Assembly (NCBI RefSeq): GCF_001435445.1
Contig: NZ_AZDH01000001.1
Coordinates: 62,001-126,000 of the forward strand
Length of the DNA stretch: 64,000 nucleotides
Reading direction: 5' to 3'
Origin: Companilactobacillus kimchii DSM 13961 = JCM 10707
GTDB lineage: Bacteria > Bacillota > Bacilli > Lactobacillales > Lactobacillaceae
Below the pieces are notes generated by a model that did not search any database, was not told where the DNA came from, and saw only the letters and a list, made by a program, of their open reading frames with translations. Position numbers and translations under genes: made by a program. This document shows positions 52,600 to 61,661 of the stretch, piece after piece (within the stretch, counting starts at the first letter, position 1; each line of letters begins with the position of its first letter).

Positions 52600-53486
52600 A
52601 TCTAATCGTATCTACTATAAGTCAGGGCTTCATCTGGTCAATAATGGCTATTGGTCTTTTCATCACATTCCGAATTCTCGATTTTCCTGATATGACCGTT
52701 GAAGGAAGTTTCCCACTCGGAGCTGTTACAGCTATTAGCTTGATTCAGGCTGGACACTCAACACTCTTTGCCTTACTAATGGCATTCATCTTCGGATGTT
52801 TAGCTGGATTTGCAACGGCCTTTCTTTATGCCAAGCTGAATGTTCCTATTCTTTTAGCCGGTATTTTGACAATGACTGCCCTCTATTCCATCAATTTAAG
52901 AATTTTGGGAAAAGCTAACATGTCCTTAACTAAATCAAGAAACATTTTCACTGAATTTGGCTTGAATAAACTGCCAACTAATTTCAATGGTATCATCTTG
53001 GGAATTATCATTATTGCATTGATTATTTTCCTACTAATCATTTTTCTCAATACTGAAAAGGGTCAAGCTGTTATCGCCACGGGTGACAATGAAACCATGG
53101 CCGCTTCACTTGGTATCAACACTACTGTCATGAAATTCATCGGTTTGATGGTTTCTAACGGAATCGTTGCTTTAACAGGTGGATTGATTGCACAACAAAA
53201 CGGATTTGCTGACGTTAATATGGGTATCGGCGTTATCGTTATCGGACTTTCAGCCATTATTATCGGTGAAGTTATTTACCCTGATGTTCCACTAAGTATC
53301 CGTCTTATTACCATCGTTATTGGTAGTATCGTCTACCGTTTAATTTTAATGATTGTTCTTCAATTAGGTTTCAATACCAACGATTTGAAATTGATCTCAG
53401 CTATTATTTTGGCATTATGCCTTGCTCTACCAACAATTCGTGAACAGTTCCTAAAGACTATGAGAAATGGGGTTAAAACAAAATGA
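52596..53486 (+). CDS. trpY: ABC transporter permease (TrpY-like)
   Basis: 296-residue permease with about eight to nine membrane segments, including LDFPDMTVEGSFPLGA near the N-terminus and GVIVIGLSAIIIGEV, typical of the partner of PF04392 binding proteins (related to branched-chain-type permeases). It overlaps trpX and trpZ by four bases at each end, so the three genes are translationally coupled. Confidence 0.88.
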   Translation: MNLIVSTISQGFIWSIMAIGLFITFRILDFPDMTVEGSFPLGAVTAISLIQAGHSTLFALLMAFIFGCLAGFATAFLYAKLNVPILLAGILTMTALYSINLRILGKANMSLTKSRNIFTEFGLNKLPTNFNGIILGIIIIALIIFLLIIFLNTEKGQAVIATGDNETMAASLGINTTVMKFIGLMVSNGIVALTGGLIAQQNGFADVNMGIGVIVIGLSAIIIGEVIYPDVPLSIRLITIVIGSIVYRLILMIVLQLGFNTNDLKLISAIILALCLALPTIREQFLKTMRNGVKTK

Positions 53487-54232
53487 AACCATTACTAGAA
53501 ATAAAAGATGCCGTCAAAACTATTTATAACGACGACGAAAATTTAAACATTCTTAACCACATCAATTTAACAATCAACCCTAAAGATTTCTTAGTCGTTT
53601 TGGGAACAAATGGTGCTGGTAAATCAACCTTACTTGATGCCATCACTGGTACCAACGAATTAAGCTCTGGAAAAATTTTATTGAATGGTAAGGATATTAC
53701 CGACGAAAACTTAGCTAAACGCAGTCGTAATATTAGCCGTGTTTATCAAGATCCTAAATCTGGTACAGCTCCCAGAATGACTGTAGCCGAAAACTTGTTA
53801 TTGGCTAAACGTCGGGGTTTACCTAGAAGGTTGCATTTACGTCATCTTAAGGAGAATATGGATGAATTCCAAAAATTAATTTCCAACTTACCTACTTTGG
53901 ATAATCGTCTCAATACTTTCACTGAAAAGCTATCTGGTGGTCAAAGACAGACTTTGAGTTTCTTGATGGCAATTATCCAAAAGCCTGAATTACTGCTCTT
54001 AGATGAACACACAGCTGCCTTGGATCCTCAAACTAGCAAAGATTTGATGGAACTAACTAATAAAGTCATTCTGGAAAAAGAATTAACTTGCATGATGATT
54101 ACCCATGACTTATCTGACGCTATGAAATATGGAAATCGTTTAATTGTTTTGAAAAAGGGTGAAATAATCCTCGATTTAAATCAAGCTGAAAAAGATAAGA
54201 TCAAAGAGAAAGATTTACTTCAATATTTCTAA
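53483..54232 (+). CDS. trpZ: ABC transporter ATPase (TrpZ-like)
   Basis: 249-residue ATPase: Walker A GTNGAGKST (about 41-49), Q-loop RVYQDPKSG, signature LSGGQRQ, Walker B LLLLDEHTAALD and H-loop MITHD. It powers the TrpXY importer. Stop at 54232 is followed by a terminator. Confidence 0.92.
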   Translation: MKPLLEIKDAVKTIYNDDENLNILNHINLTINPKDFLVVLGTNGAGKSTLLDAITGTNELSSGKILLNGKDITDENLAKRSRNISRVYQDPKSGTAPRMTVAENLLLAKRRGLPRRLHLRHLKENMDEFQKLISNLPTLDNRLNTFTEKLSGGQRQTLSFLMAIIQKPELLLLDEHTAALDPQTSKDLMELTNKVILEKELTCMMITHDLSDAMKYGNRLIVLKKGEIILDLNQAEKDKIKEKDLLQYF

Positions 54233-54236
54233 AGAA

Positions 54237-54266
54237 AAAGGACAATCCATTACGGATTGTCCTTTT
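54237..54266. terminator. Bidirectional terminator
   Basis: AAAGGACAATCC pairs with GGATTGTCCTTT around a 5-base loop, followed by a T run. Shared by the ABC operon and the convergent surface protein gene. Confidence 0.88.
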
Positions 54267-54280
54267 TAAGTACTATTTAA

Positions 54281-55420
54281 CTAGATAATTTCGCTAACTT
54301 TGATCCATTGGTTAGTAGCAACACGGTACATTTTTACACCGTTTTGAGTCTTCATCAAATCAGTTGCCCATGGTGTGTTAGGTCCTAATTTAAGATTTAC
54401 AATAGCTTTACCGTTATCATCATAGATTTGAGCATAGCCAGCATTCTTAGTTGTTACGGCTCTAACATCAGATTTTTGAGCTGTTGTATCGGCTGATGAA
54501 CTGTTGTTATCTTTATCATTTGTTGTAGTTGAACCTTCAACAAGGATATCTGATAACTTCAACCATTCAGTTGTAGAAACTTGATAATAAGTTATTCCGT
54601 TGAGAATCATCTTATTATTTGTTTGCCACCTTGAGTCCTTAGTCAATGAACGGCTCAATACCTTACCGTCTTTGTCATATAAGTGAGCTAAAGGAACAGT
54701 AACTTTTACGATTCCCTTAATAGGAATGATTCCATCGGCAGCACTCTTTGTAACAGTAACAAATTGGGTATTACCTTCGTTTTGTAAAGTTAAGTCCTTG
54801 CTTGATGTTGTGTAGCCTTCTGGCAATTGAGCATCAGTTAGTGAAACTTTAATTCCGGCCTTGTCACCAAAAATTTCAGTTCTACCAACTTCAGTTTCAT
54901 CAGCTGTCTTGAAGATAACTGTATTAGAAACTTTCTTCGTTACGGGTACGTTATATTCTTTTCCTTCAACTAAATTAATAGTTTGTTCTGCATCGTTATT
55001 CCATGTGCAGCCTGCAGGTAGGTTAGTCAATTTATAATCATTGCCGTTTCCACCGTTAACTGTTTCTGAGTTAACTAATTTACCGTTTTGATCAACGTAA
55101 TTAACTTTAACTGAGATCATCTTAGTAACTGTGACTGACTTGCTGTCTCCATCGTTACCAAAAGTAGCCTTACTGCTGTCAGAACTTGTGAAACCATCTG
55201 GAGCAACAGTGATCTTTTGACCCTTTGTTCCTTGATATGCTTTTGCTGGACTAACGGTATTACCGTCAGCGTCAAGAAATGTCACGTAATTTGTAACTGT
55301 TTGATCTGCCTGTGTTGTTGCTTGAGTAGCAGCGTTAACTGTTACAGGAGTAACAATTGTTCCTAGCACCATGCCAGAAACTAAAATTCCACTAAGTAAT
55401 AATGATGTACTCTTCTTCAA
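54281..55420 (-). CDS. Secreted surface protein with two C-terminal SLAP-type repeats
   Basis: 379 residues from TTG 55420. A signal peptide (about 1-31, cleavage near VNA-ATQA) is followed by three related beta-rich repeats of 60-75 residues (about 45-225), each ending near SVTVTK, NVPVTKK and FVTVTKS. Two SLAP-like wall-binding repeats end the protein (about 235-300 and 320-379; each with an AxxYDxxGK strand, a short turn, and a xYxVxTxxW(L/I)KxSxI tail). It probably coats the wall non-covalently. TTG is chosen because GGAGGG (55427-55432) precedes it by six bases; the open frame upstream has no site. Confidence 0.8.
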   Translation of the reverse strand: MKKSTSLLLSGILVSGMVLGTIVTPVTVNAATQATTQADQTVTNYVTFLDADGNTVSPAKAYQGTKGQKITVAPDGFTSSDSSKATFGNDGDSKSVTVTKMISVKVNYVDQNGKLVNSETVNGGNGNDYKLTNLPAGCTWNNDAEQTINLVEGKEYNVPVTKKVSNTVIFKTADETEVGRTEIFGDKAGIKVSLTDAQLPEGYTTSSKDLTLQNEGNTQFVTVTKSAADGIIPIKGIVKVTVPLAHLYDKDGKVLSRSLTKDSRWQTNNKMILNGITYYQVSTTEWLKLSDILVEGSTTTNDKDNNSSSADTTAQKSDVRAVTTKNAGYAQIYDDNGKAIVNLKLGPNTPWATDLMKTQNGVKMYRVATNQWIKVSEII

Positions 55421-55506
55421 AATAATCCCTCCATATTGTCCAATACTAAACACTTTAAATCTTAGATTAGTCAAACATATGTTTCAAGCTATATTACGCA
55501 ATTTTA

Positions 55507-55669
55507 TCAAAACGTTTACAGTATTGTTTCTTCCTATTAGATTAAGTAAATATAAATACATCAAAGAATAGCCATTAATTTAAAGATCTACTTAATATTC
55601 TTCTTGTTGGTCACTTTTAACTCTTTAATGCATATCAAATGTCAAAAAAGATTATATTCATATATGAAT
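55507..55669. promoter_or_regulatory. Control region between two surface-protein genes
   Basis: The 344-base gap 55421-55764 holds a cre-like site TCAAAACGTTTACA (55507-55520; 13/14 read on the minus strand) 87 bases before the SLAP-type gene, a minus-strand -35-like TTGACA (complement of 55640-55645), and a perfect palindrome ATTCATATATGAAT (55656-55669) that may bind a regulator. No gene seen. Confidence 0.45.
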
Positions 55670-55764
55670 TTTAACCAAAAAATTATCCTATGTTCGAATA
55701 ATCGCCTTTAAAAGTAGTATTATGGCTATATATTAATAAATTTATTTTTGAGGGTGAATTAAAT

Positions 55765-58700
55765 ATGTTTAAAAAGGGAAATAACATATTTAGTCTATTA
55801 GTCATAATCTTATCTATTTTTATGACTAGTACATCTAATATTGTTAACGCCGACAGTACGTCTCTCGGGACTTCAACTCCACAGACTACTGCTACTACAA
55901 GTAAAGATTCAGGTACTACAGGCACTGAAAATACTAATGGCACTATAGATGCTGAAGGTATTACAAATGCTGCACCTACAAGTACTGAAGGTACTACAGA
56001 TACTAAAAGCACAGATTCAAGTACTTCTAAAATCGATGATTCAACCAAACAGTCCAGCACAACTGATTGGGGCAATCAACTGATTACTGAAGTTCAATTA
56101 CAAGATTCTACTGGTCAACCATTGACTGAATTTCACCAAAACGATAACATGCGAGCTTACTGGGAATTTTCTACTGCAAAAAACGGTAAAAACAATGTTA
56201 TTAACAAGGGTGACACAATGGAGGTTTCTGTTCCTAAGGAAATTGCTCTAAGTAATAATGATTCAGCAAATGTTTACCAAAAGGGAACTTCCACTATTTT
56301 AGGAACAGCTGCTCTATCCAAGGACAGTCGTACTATTACTGTCACTTTCAACGATACCGCTGCCAGTTTATCTAAGAATAGTGAGGTCACCGGTTCATTC
56401 TGGGTAAATGTCAACTGGGATGTCAACAACACGACTGTGGGCAAAGATATCAATCTAGATTGGACTAATCAAGGATCTGCACAAAATAATCCTGGTTCAA
56501 CTGGCACAGCTAATATCAAACCATCCGTTCCTGACGCTACTGAAGAATTATATAAGTACGGTGGTTTCATAGATAAGACAATCCAGTGGACCGTCAGAAT
56601 AAACTATGCTGGCGATACAATTGATAATGCTGTCTATAAAGATTTTATCGGACCAAATCAAACTCTTCTAGAAGATGCTGATCATCCAGTTAAAATCTAT
56701 TCAGCCACGGCAAATCACGATACTGGTGAAATAACCGCAGATTCAAACAATTTAATGGCTGGAAAACAAATAACTAAAACAAGTGATGGTTTTACAGTCG
56801 ATCTTGGAACTATCACGCATACCGTCATGATTGTTTACTACACAAGTGTCGATAACTACGATAACCTTTCAAATTACTATGGTAATACTGGTGATTTGTA
56901 TTCAAACAAAACTGAAATTCAAAATGTTCCTGTAAATATTTCTACCAATAAACTCGGTAGTGACGCTGGAGCCGGTTCTGCAATTACTTCAATTACGGGC
57001 CACAAGATTTGGAGTGTTCCGGATGGGACAAAAATTCCTAGCCAAGTCACAATTAATCTTTTAGACAATAATGATACAGTTGTTAGACACCAGAATGTTT
57101 CCAAAGATAATGACTGGTTCTATGAATTCAATAACTTGCCTAAGTACGATAGCAACGGAACGGAAATTAAATACACGGTTTCCGAAGATACTGTGAAAGG
57201 CTTTACTGGTCTTCCAACTGGTAACCACGATATTACTAATATTTTGACGCCAGATACTTCAAAAATTAAAATCACAAAGATCTGGCATGATGGTAATGAT
57301 AAATACAACATGCGTCCAGAGAGCATTGCCGTCGGAATCTTTGCAGGTAGCAATAATGAACAAAAGGAGCTTGCTGACAAACAAAGTAATACAGCTGTTT
57401 TAAAGGCCAACGACGGGGCTGACAACTGGTCTCATACTTGGACTGGCTTCACCAATCCTGATGATATCTGGTATGTTTCTGAACTAGAACCAAGTCAATC
57501 TAGTACAGATACTCCTTACATTATTGGCGATACACAAAATGTCTTTGGTAATGAGTATAATAAAACTATAACCAATACCTTAGCCACTAACTTCACTGTT
57601 AAAAAAGTTTGGGACGATAATAACAATGCCAAAAAGGCTCGTCCTGATAGTATTAAAGTTCAACTTTACGCTAATGATAAAGTTTCTGGTGATCCAGTTA
57701 CATTAAGTGCCGACAAAGATTGGACATATAAATTCTCTAGACTTCCTAAATTCGATGACAACGATAATGAAATTAAGTATACTGCTAAGGAAACCAATGT
57801 TCCTGAAGGCTACTCAACTTCTAAACCTTCAATTGAAAATAACAATACGATCGATCAAACTGAAACTATCACCAATACTTATAAATCAACCACACCAGAA
57901 ACAACTCAAGTAAATGTCAATAAGGTATGGAAAGATAATAAGTCAACTCACAACCCTATCACTGTTCACTTACTAGCGGACGATAAAGATACTGGTAAGA
58001 CCGTTAAATTGAGTGATGATAATAATTGGAGTGGCAGTTTTACTAATTTAGACAAACAAGCTAATGGTAAAGATATTACTTATAAAGTTAAAGAAGATAC
58101 ACCGACTGGATATACTTCAAAAATTTCTAATCCAGACGGTACAAATAATTTCACAATCACTAACACACCGACTCAGACAACTCCAACTACACGTTCATTT
58201 ACAGTTAAAAAAGTTTGGGCCGACGGTAAAGCTAACCATAACGCTGTTGAAGTTTATCTAACTAAAAACGGTACTAAAACTGGTGAACCCATACCACTTA
58301 ATGAAAAAAATGGCTGGAGTTACACTTGGAACGATTTAGCAATCAACGATGGTGATAAAGCTATTGAATATTCAGCCATTGAAGATCCTGTTCCCGATGG
58401 TTATGTCGCTAATACTGATACAACTAACGACGGTGTTCAAATTACAAATACTGCTAAACCAACTACTGATGAAAAAACTAGTTTGACCGTTACAAAGAGC
58501 TGGAACGATGAAGATAATAAGGATAAACTTCAACCTTCTAGTGTCACCGTTAAACTTCTAGCTAACGATAAAGATACCGGTAAATCTATTACCTTAGATA
58601 AGGGTAATAATTGGACTGATACATTTAAGAATCTAGACAAGAAAGTTAACGACAAAGATGTAATTTATACTGTCCAAGAAAATAAAGTTGCTGACTATGA

Positions 58701-60336
58701 TGCATCTTACGACTATTCCAAAACTTCGAACCTTGTGAAAATAACTAATAAGCACACACCTAAATCAGTAACTCCTTCTGATAACAAACGTACCTTCACT
58801 GTTGTTAAGAAATGGGCTGATAACAACAATTCTGGTAATACTCGTCCAAGTGAAATCAAAGTTCAATTAACTGCTAACGGTAAAAATGTTGGCGATCCCG
58901 TCACTTTAAATGCCAAAGGCGGTTGGACCAAAACTTGGTCAAATCTTGATAAACAAGAAAACGGCAAAGATATTAAATATTCAGTTAATGAAGTTAACGT
59001 CAAGGGTTATACAACTAATGTTACCGATACTAATGATGGTTCTACAATCACTAATACCTTAATTCCTGTAACGCCAGTTGATAGTAAAACTGAATTGACC
59101 GTTACAAAATCTTGGAACGATGAAGACAACAAAGATGGAATTCGTCCTGATAGCGTCAAAGTTAGTCTTCTAGCTGATAACAAAGATACCGGCAAAACTA
59201 TTATTTTAAGTAAAGATAATAAGTGGAGCAATACATTTAAGAATCTAGACAAAAAGATTAACGATAAAGATATACATTATACCGTCAAAGAAAATGATGT
59301 TTTTGGATATAAAGTATCCCCTGATCCCATTTACACTGATACAACACACGTAACAATCATTAACAAGCACACGCCTAAGTCAGTAACCCCTTCTGATAAC
59401 AAACGTACCTTCACCGTTATTAAGAAATGGGCTGACGACAACAATGCCGATAGTACTCGTCCAAGTGAAATCAAGGTTCAATTAACTGCTAATGGTAAAA
59501 ATGTTGGCGATCCTGTCACTTTAAATGCCAAAGGCGGTTGGACCAAGACTTGGTCAAATCTTGATAAACAACAAAACGGCAAAGATATTAAATATTCAGT
59601 CAAAGAAATCAAAGTACCTGGCTACACAACAAAGACTGTTACAAAAGATAATCTTGCTACAATCACTAATACTTTGAATCATGTAACGCCACCAGTTGAT
59701 AATAAGACTAAGTTGACCGTTACAAAGACTTGGAACGATAAAAATAATCAAGATAAGATTCGTCCTAATCAGGTTAAAATTCAATTACTAGCTGATGGTA
59801 AAAACACTGGTGATCCTATTGTCTTGAATGCAGATAATGACTGGTCATATACTTGGGATAACCTTGATAAAAACGTCAAATATTCCGTTAAGGAAACTCC
59901 AGTTACGGGTTACACTACCGAAGTTAAACAGATCGATGCTAACAATATTTCCATTACCAACACGCATTCTACTAACACGCCGGTAAATCCTGGTAAGCCA
60001 GAGAATCCTGACAAACCAACGACACCGACAAAACCTGAGCAACCTACAGAACCAACTATTCCTAGTCAACCAAGCAATCCTGATACTTCTACTGATACTA
60101 ATTTGATTCCTTCGGAATCTGATAATAACGAATCTTCTTCAACAGATGCGACACCATTACTTCCAGATAATCCTCTTACACCGGCTAAAGCTAGTGATCC
60201 CAATACTTCAAGTAATGATGCAACCAAAGGTTTATTACCACAAACTGGCAATCAAACGACTTGGATACTTAGTTTACTTGGTATAATTGTTTTAATAGTC
60301 TTAGGATTATATGGTTTAGTTAAAAAATCATTCTAA
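55765..60336 (+). CDS. LPXTG-anchored Cna-B repeat adhesin
   Basis: 1523 residues. Signal peptide (about 1-29, ending IVNA), Ser/Thr-rich low-complexity stretch (30-95), N-terminal adhesin region with Ig-like folds as in collagen/fibrinogen binders (about 100-410, WGNQLITEVQLQD to DLYSNKTEIQN), then ten Cna-B repeats (about 415-1390), each starting with a (K/T)xW module such as VTKSWNDEDN. A Pro/Thr/Glu linker follows, then LPQTG with a membrane segment and the tail LVKKSF. Sortase A should link it to peptidoglycan. The repeats usually carry intramolecular isopeptide bonds. Start ATG 55765 follows GAGGG. Confidence 0.93.
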   Translation: MFKKGNNIFSLLVIILSIFMTSTSNIVNADSTSLGTSTPQTTATTSKDSGTTGTENTNGTIDAEGITNAAPTSTEGTTDTKSTDSSTSKIDDSTKQSSTTDWGNQLITEVQLQDSTGQPLTEFHQNDNMRAYWEFSTAKNGKNNVINKGDTMEVSVPKEIALSNNDSANVYQKGTSTILGTAALSKDSRTITVTFNDTAASLSKNSEVTGSFWVNVNWDVNNTTVGKDINLDWTNQGSAQNNPGSTGTANIKPSVPDATEELYKYGGFIDKTIQWTVRINYAGDTIDNAVYKDFIGPNQTLLEDADHPVKIYSATANHDTGEITADSNNLMAGKQITKTSDGFTVDLGTITHTVMIVYYTSVDNYDNLSNYYGNTGDLYSNKTEIQNVPVNISTNKLGSDAGAGSAITSITGHKIWSVPDGTKIPSQVTINLLDNNDTVVRHQNVSKDNDWFYEFNNLPKYDSNGTEIKYTVSEDTVKGFTGLPTGNHDITNILTPDTSKIKITKIWHDGNDKYNMRPESIAVGIFAGSNNEQKELADKQSNTAVLKANDGADNWSHTWTGFTNPDDIWYVSELEPSQSSTDTPYIIGDTQNVFGNEYNKTITNTLATNFTVKKVWDDNNNAKKARPDSIKVQLYANDKVSGDPVTLSADKDWTYKFSRLPKFDDNDNEIKYTAKETNVPEGYSTSKPSIENNNTIDQTETITNTYKSTTPETTQVNVNKVWKDNKSTHNPITVHLLADDKDTGKTVKLSDDNNWSGSFTNLDKQANGKDITYKVKEDTPTGYTSKISNPDGTNNFTITNTPTQTTPTTRSFTVKKVWADGKANHNAVEVYLTKNGTKTGEPIPLNEKNGWSYTWNDLAINDGDKAIEYSAIEDPVPDGYVANTDTTNDGVQITNTAKPTTDEKTSLTVTKSWNDEDNKDKLQPSSVTVKLLANDKDTGKSITLDKGNNWTDTFKNLDKKVNDKDVIYTVQENKVADYDASYDYSKTSNLVKITNKHTPKSVTPSDNKRTFTVVKKWADNNNSGNTRPSEIKVQLTANGKNVGDPVTLNAKGGWTKTWSNLDKQENGKDIKYSVNEVNVKGYTTNVTDTNDGSTITNTLIPVTPVDSKTELTVTKSWNDEDNKDGIRPDSVKVSLLADNKDTGKTIILSKDNKWSNTFKNLDKKINDKDIHYTVKENDVFGYKVSPDPIYTDTTHVTIINKHTPKSVTPSDNKRTFTVIKKWADDNNADSTRPSEIKVQLTANGKNVGDPVTLNAKGGWTKTWSNLDKQQNGKDIKYSVKEIKVPGYTTKTVTKDNLATITNTLNHVTPPVDNKTKLTVTKTWNDKNNQDKIRPNQVKIQLLADGKNTGDPIVLNADNDWSYTWDNLDKNVKYSVKETPVTGYTTEVKQIDANNISITNTHSTNTPVNPGKPENPDKPTTPTKPEQPTEPTIPSQPSNPDTSTDTNLIPSESDNNESSSTDATPLLPDNPLTPAKASDPNTSSNDATKGLLPQTGNQTTWILSLLGIIVLIVLGLYGLVKKSF
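58474..59790 (+). repeat. Tandem duplicated Cna-B repeat pairs
   Basis: Within the adhesin, Cna-B repeats 6-10 alternate in two types (LTVTKSWNDEDN type and RTFTVVKKWADN type) with a DNA period of about 612-618 bp: TTGACC at 58483, 59095 and 59713; TTCTGATAAC at 58776 and 59391. Copies are nearly identical in sequence, indicating recent duplication. Confidence 0.8.
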
Positions 60337-60338
60337 AC

Positions 60339-60374
60339 AAAAGGCCTGAAACTCAAAATTTCAGACCTTTTTTA
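60339..60374. terminator. Terminator between adhesin and Rgg-like genes
   Basis: AAAGGCCTGAAA pairs with TTTCAGACCTTT (one mismatch), loop about 7, T run. Confidence 0.8.
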
Positions 60375-60402
60375 TATTGAAATGTTTTTAGTATAACAAA
60401 TA

Positions 60403-61296
60403 CTATTTTTTGAAGTCAGACTCTTCATTATATTTTTCAAGCAAAGAATTAATCCTGTCCTCAACAACTACATTGTGATTAATTTTAGCAAAAGCCAAAG
60501 ACTCACTCAATAATCCTTCAATCTCTTTATCTGACTTCTTTTCATCAATAGCTATTTCTGCTGAAAGAAATTTTAATCTAGGTAAATAATAGGTAATATG
60601 TTGCTCTGAACAAAGTTTTATTCCCCGTGAAACTAATTCATTACTCTTATCGTAATCTTTAATCTTTATATAAAACTCTGCTGTATAAAAGACAATAGTT
60701 AGTACCCGTAAATAAATATTGATACCATTCTTTTGATATGTTTCATCTTTATGTATATTGATATAATTCCAAACCTTCTCAAAGAAGAAACTAGCTTCAT
60801 CAATCATGTCCAACCTAGAATAAAATACACCTAAACCTATATACGATAAATGTGTATAAATTGTTTGATGTTTTTCATCTAAATCATTTAATATGCGTGC
60901 GAAACAATAAAAAGCATTTTCAAGTTTACCATTTGTCAATGCCTCATAAATACCTTGCTGGTAATAATACTGCATCTTTAAAGCATTATTATGAATTTCA
61001 CCCGCATTAATTTCAGACAACCCTTTGGAAGCTTCCGAATAGTTTTCCATCATTAATTCACTCTCAATTTTATCTAAAAGTGACTTCATATGGGTTGTCG
61101 TTGCTATTGAATTCTTGTATAGATCATCAACGGAAAGTCCCAACCTCTCACATAATTTACTTAAAATGGTCAGCGAAGGTATTCGACCATTATTTTCAAA
61201 TTTACTAAGAGTTGACTGTGTGCAAATATCTTTACACAACTTTACTTGGGATATTTTCAGCGATTTTCTCCGCTCAATAAATATATTAATATCCAT
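60403..61296 (-). CDS. Rgg/PlcR-like (RNPP-type) HTH-TPR regulator
   Basis: 297 residues: XRE-type HTH (about 1-60, SQVKLCKDICTQSTLSKFENNG) and a helical TPR-like C-terminal region (about 70-290). This layout is that of Rgg/MutR and PlcR regulators, many of which respond to a short exported peptide. I found no convincing peptide gene next to it. Convergent with the adhesin gene and divergent from the permease gene, so either could be a target. ATG 61296 has a GAT/GAGATT context and no strong ribosome site. Confidence 0.8.
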   Translation of the reverse strand: MDINIFIERRKSLKISQVKLCKDICTQSTLSKFENNGRIPSLTILSKLCERLGLSVDDLYKNSIATTTHMKSLLDKIESELMMENYSEASKGLSEINAGEIHNNALKMQYYYQQGIYEALTNGKLENAFYCFARILNDLDEKHQTIYTHLSYIGLGVFYSRLDMIDEASFFFEKVWNYINIHKDETYQKNGINIYLRVLTIVFYTAEFYIKIKDYDKSNELVSRGIKLCSEQHITYYLPRLKFLSAEIAIDEKKSDKEIEGLLSESLAFAKINHNVVVEDRINSLLEKYNEESDFKK

Positions 61297-61333
61297 AATC
61301 TCATCCTATTATTTCTAAATCCTAGAAATGTTT

Positions 61334-61376
61334 TGTGCGGGATATCAAGGGTTTTGATCACTCCATATCCCGCACA
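61334..61376. other. GC-rich hairpin/inverted repeat upstream of the Rgg-like gene
   Basis: Perfect 12-bp inverted repeat TGTGCGGGATAT (61334-61345) and ATATCCCGCACA (61365-61376) in otherwise very AT-rich DNA. No T run on either side, so not a standard terminator. The remainder of the 365-base gap (61297-61661) shows no gene; it holds the permease promoter and operator. Confidence 0.5.
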
Positions 61377-61567
61377 TCATAGATTTAAAAATTTCCTTTA
61401 CTTATACACTGTTTATTATCCAATTTATACCTTAAATTGTAAATACATATCATTATATTTATATTGAATCACATTTAATCAATTTTTATTTTAAATTATG
61501 AATAGCACAACTCATATTTTCCCTATCACACTCATATATGGCAAGTGATTTACTCAATGAAAAAATA

Positions 61568-61639
61568 AATGACAATTTCATCAGACTGCGGTATCATAGA
61601 ATCCATGTTACAAAAACAACTGTTCACTAATAGTGAACA
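61568..61639 (+). promoter_or_regulatory. Promoter and downstream palindrome of the amino acid permease
   Basis: -35 ATGACA (61568-61573), 17-bp spacer, -10 TATCAT (61591-61596). A perfect palindrome with arms TGTTCACTA/TAGTGAACA around one A (61621-61639) lies about 20 bases past the expected start of transcription and could be an operator or a leader hairpin. Confidence 0.55.
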
Positions 61640-61661
61640 CGTACAGAAGTGAGGGGTTAAT

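Noticed and set aside
55683-56075. Antisense frame of 130 codons over the adhesin start
   Set aside because: Low-complexity V/S/L-rich translation opposite the Ser/Thr-rich stretch of a clear gene; no ribosome site.
57000-59960. Regular repeats that could be taken for a CRISPR array
   Set aside because: They are in frame, about 250-300 bp apart, and encode Cna-B domains.
61498-61548. 16-codon frame MNSTTHIFPITLIYGK as a pheromone for the Rgg-type regulator
   Set aside because: No ribosome site and it lacks the basic N-terminus and hydrophobic C-terminus of known short pheromones.
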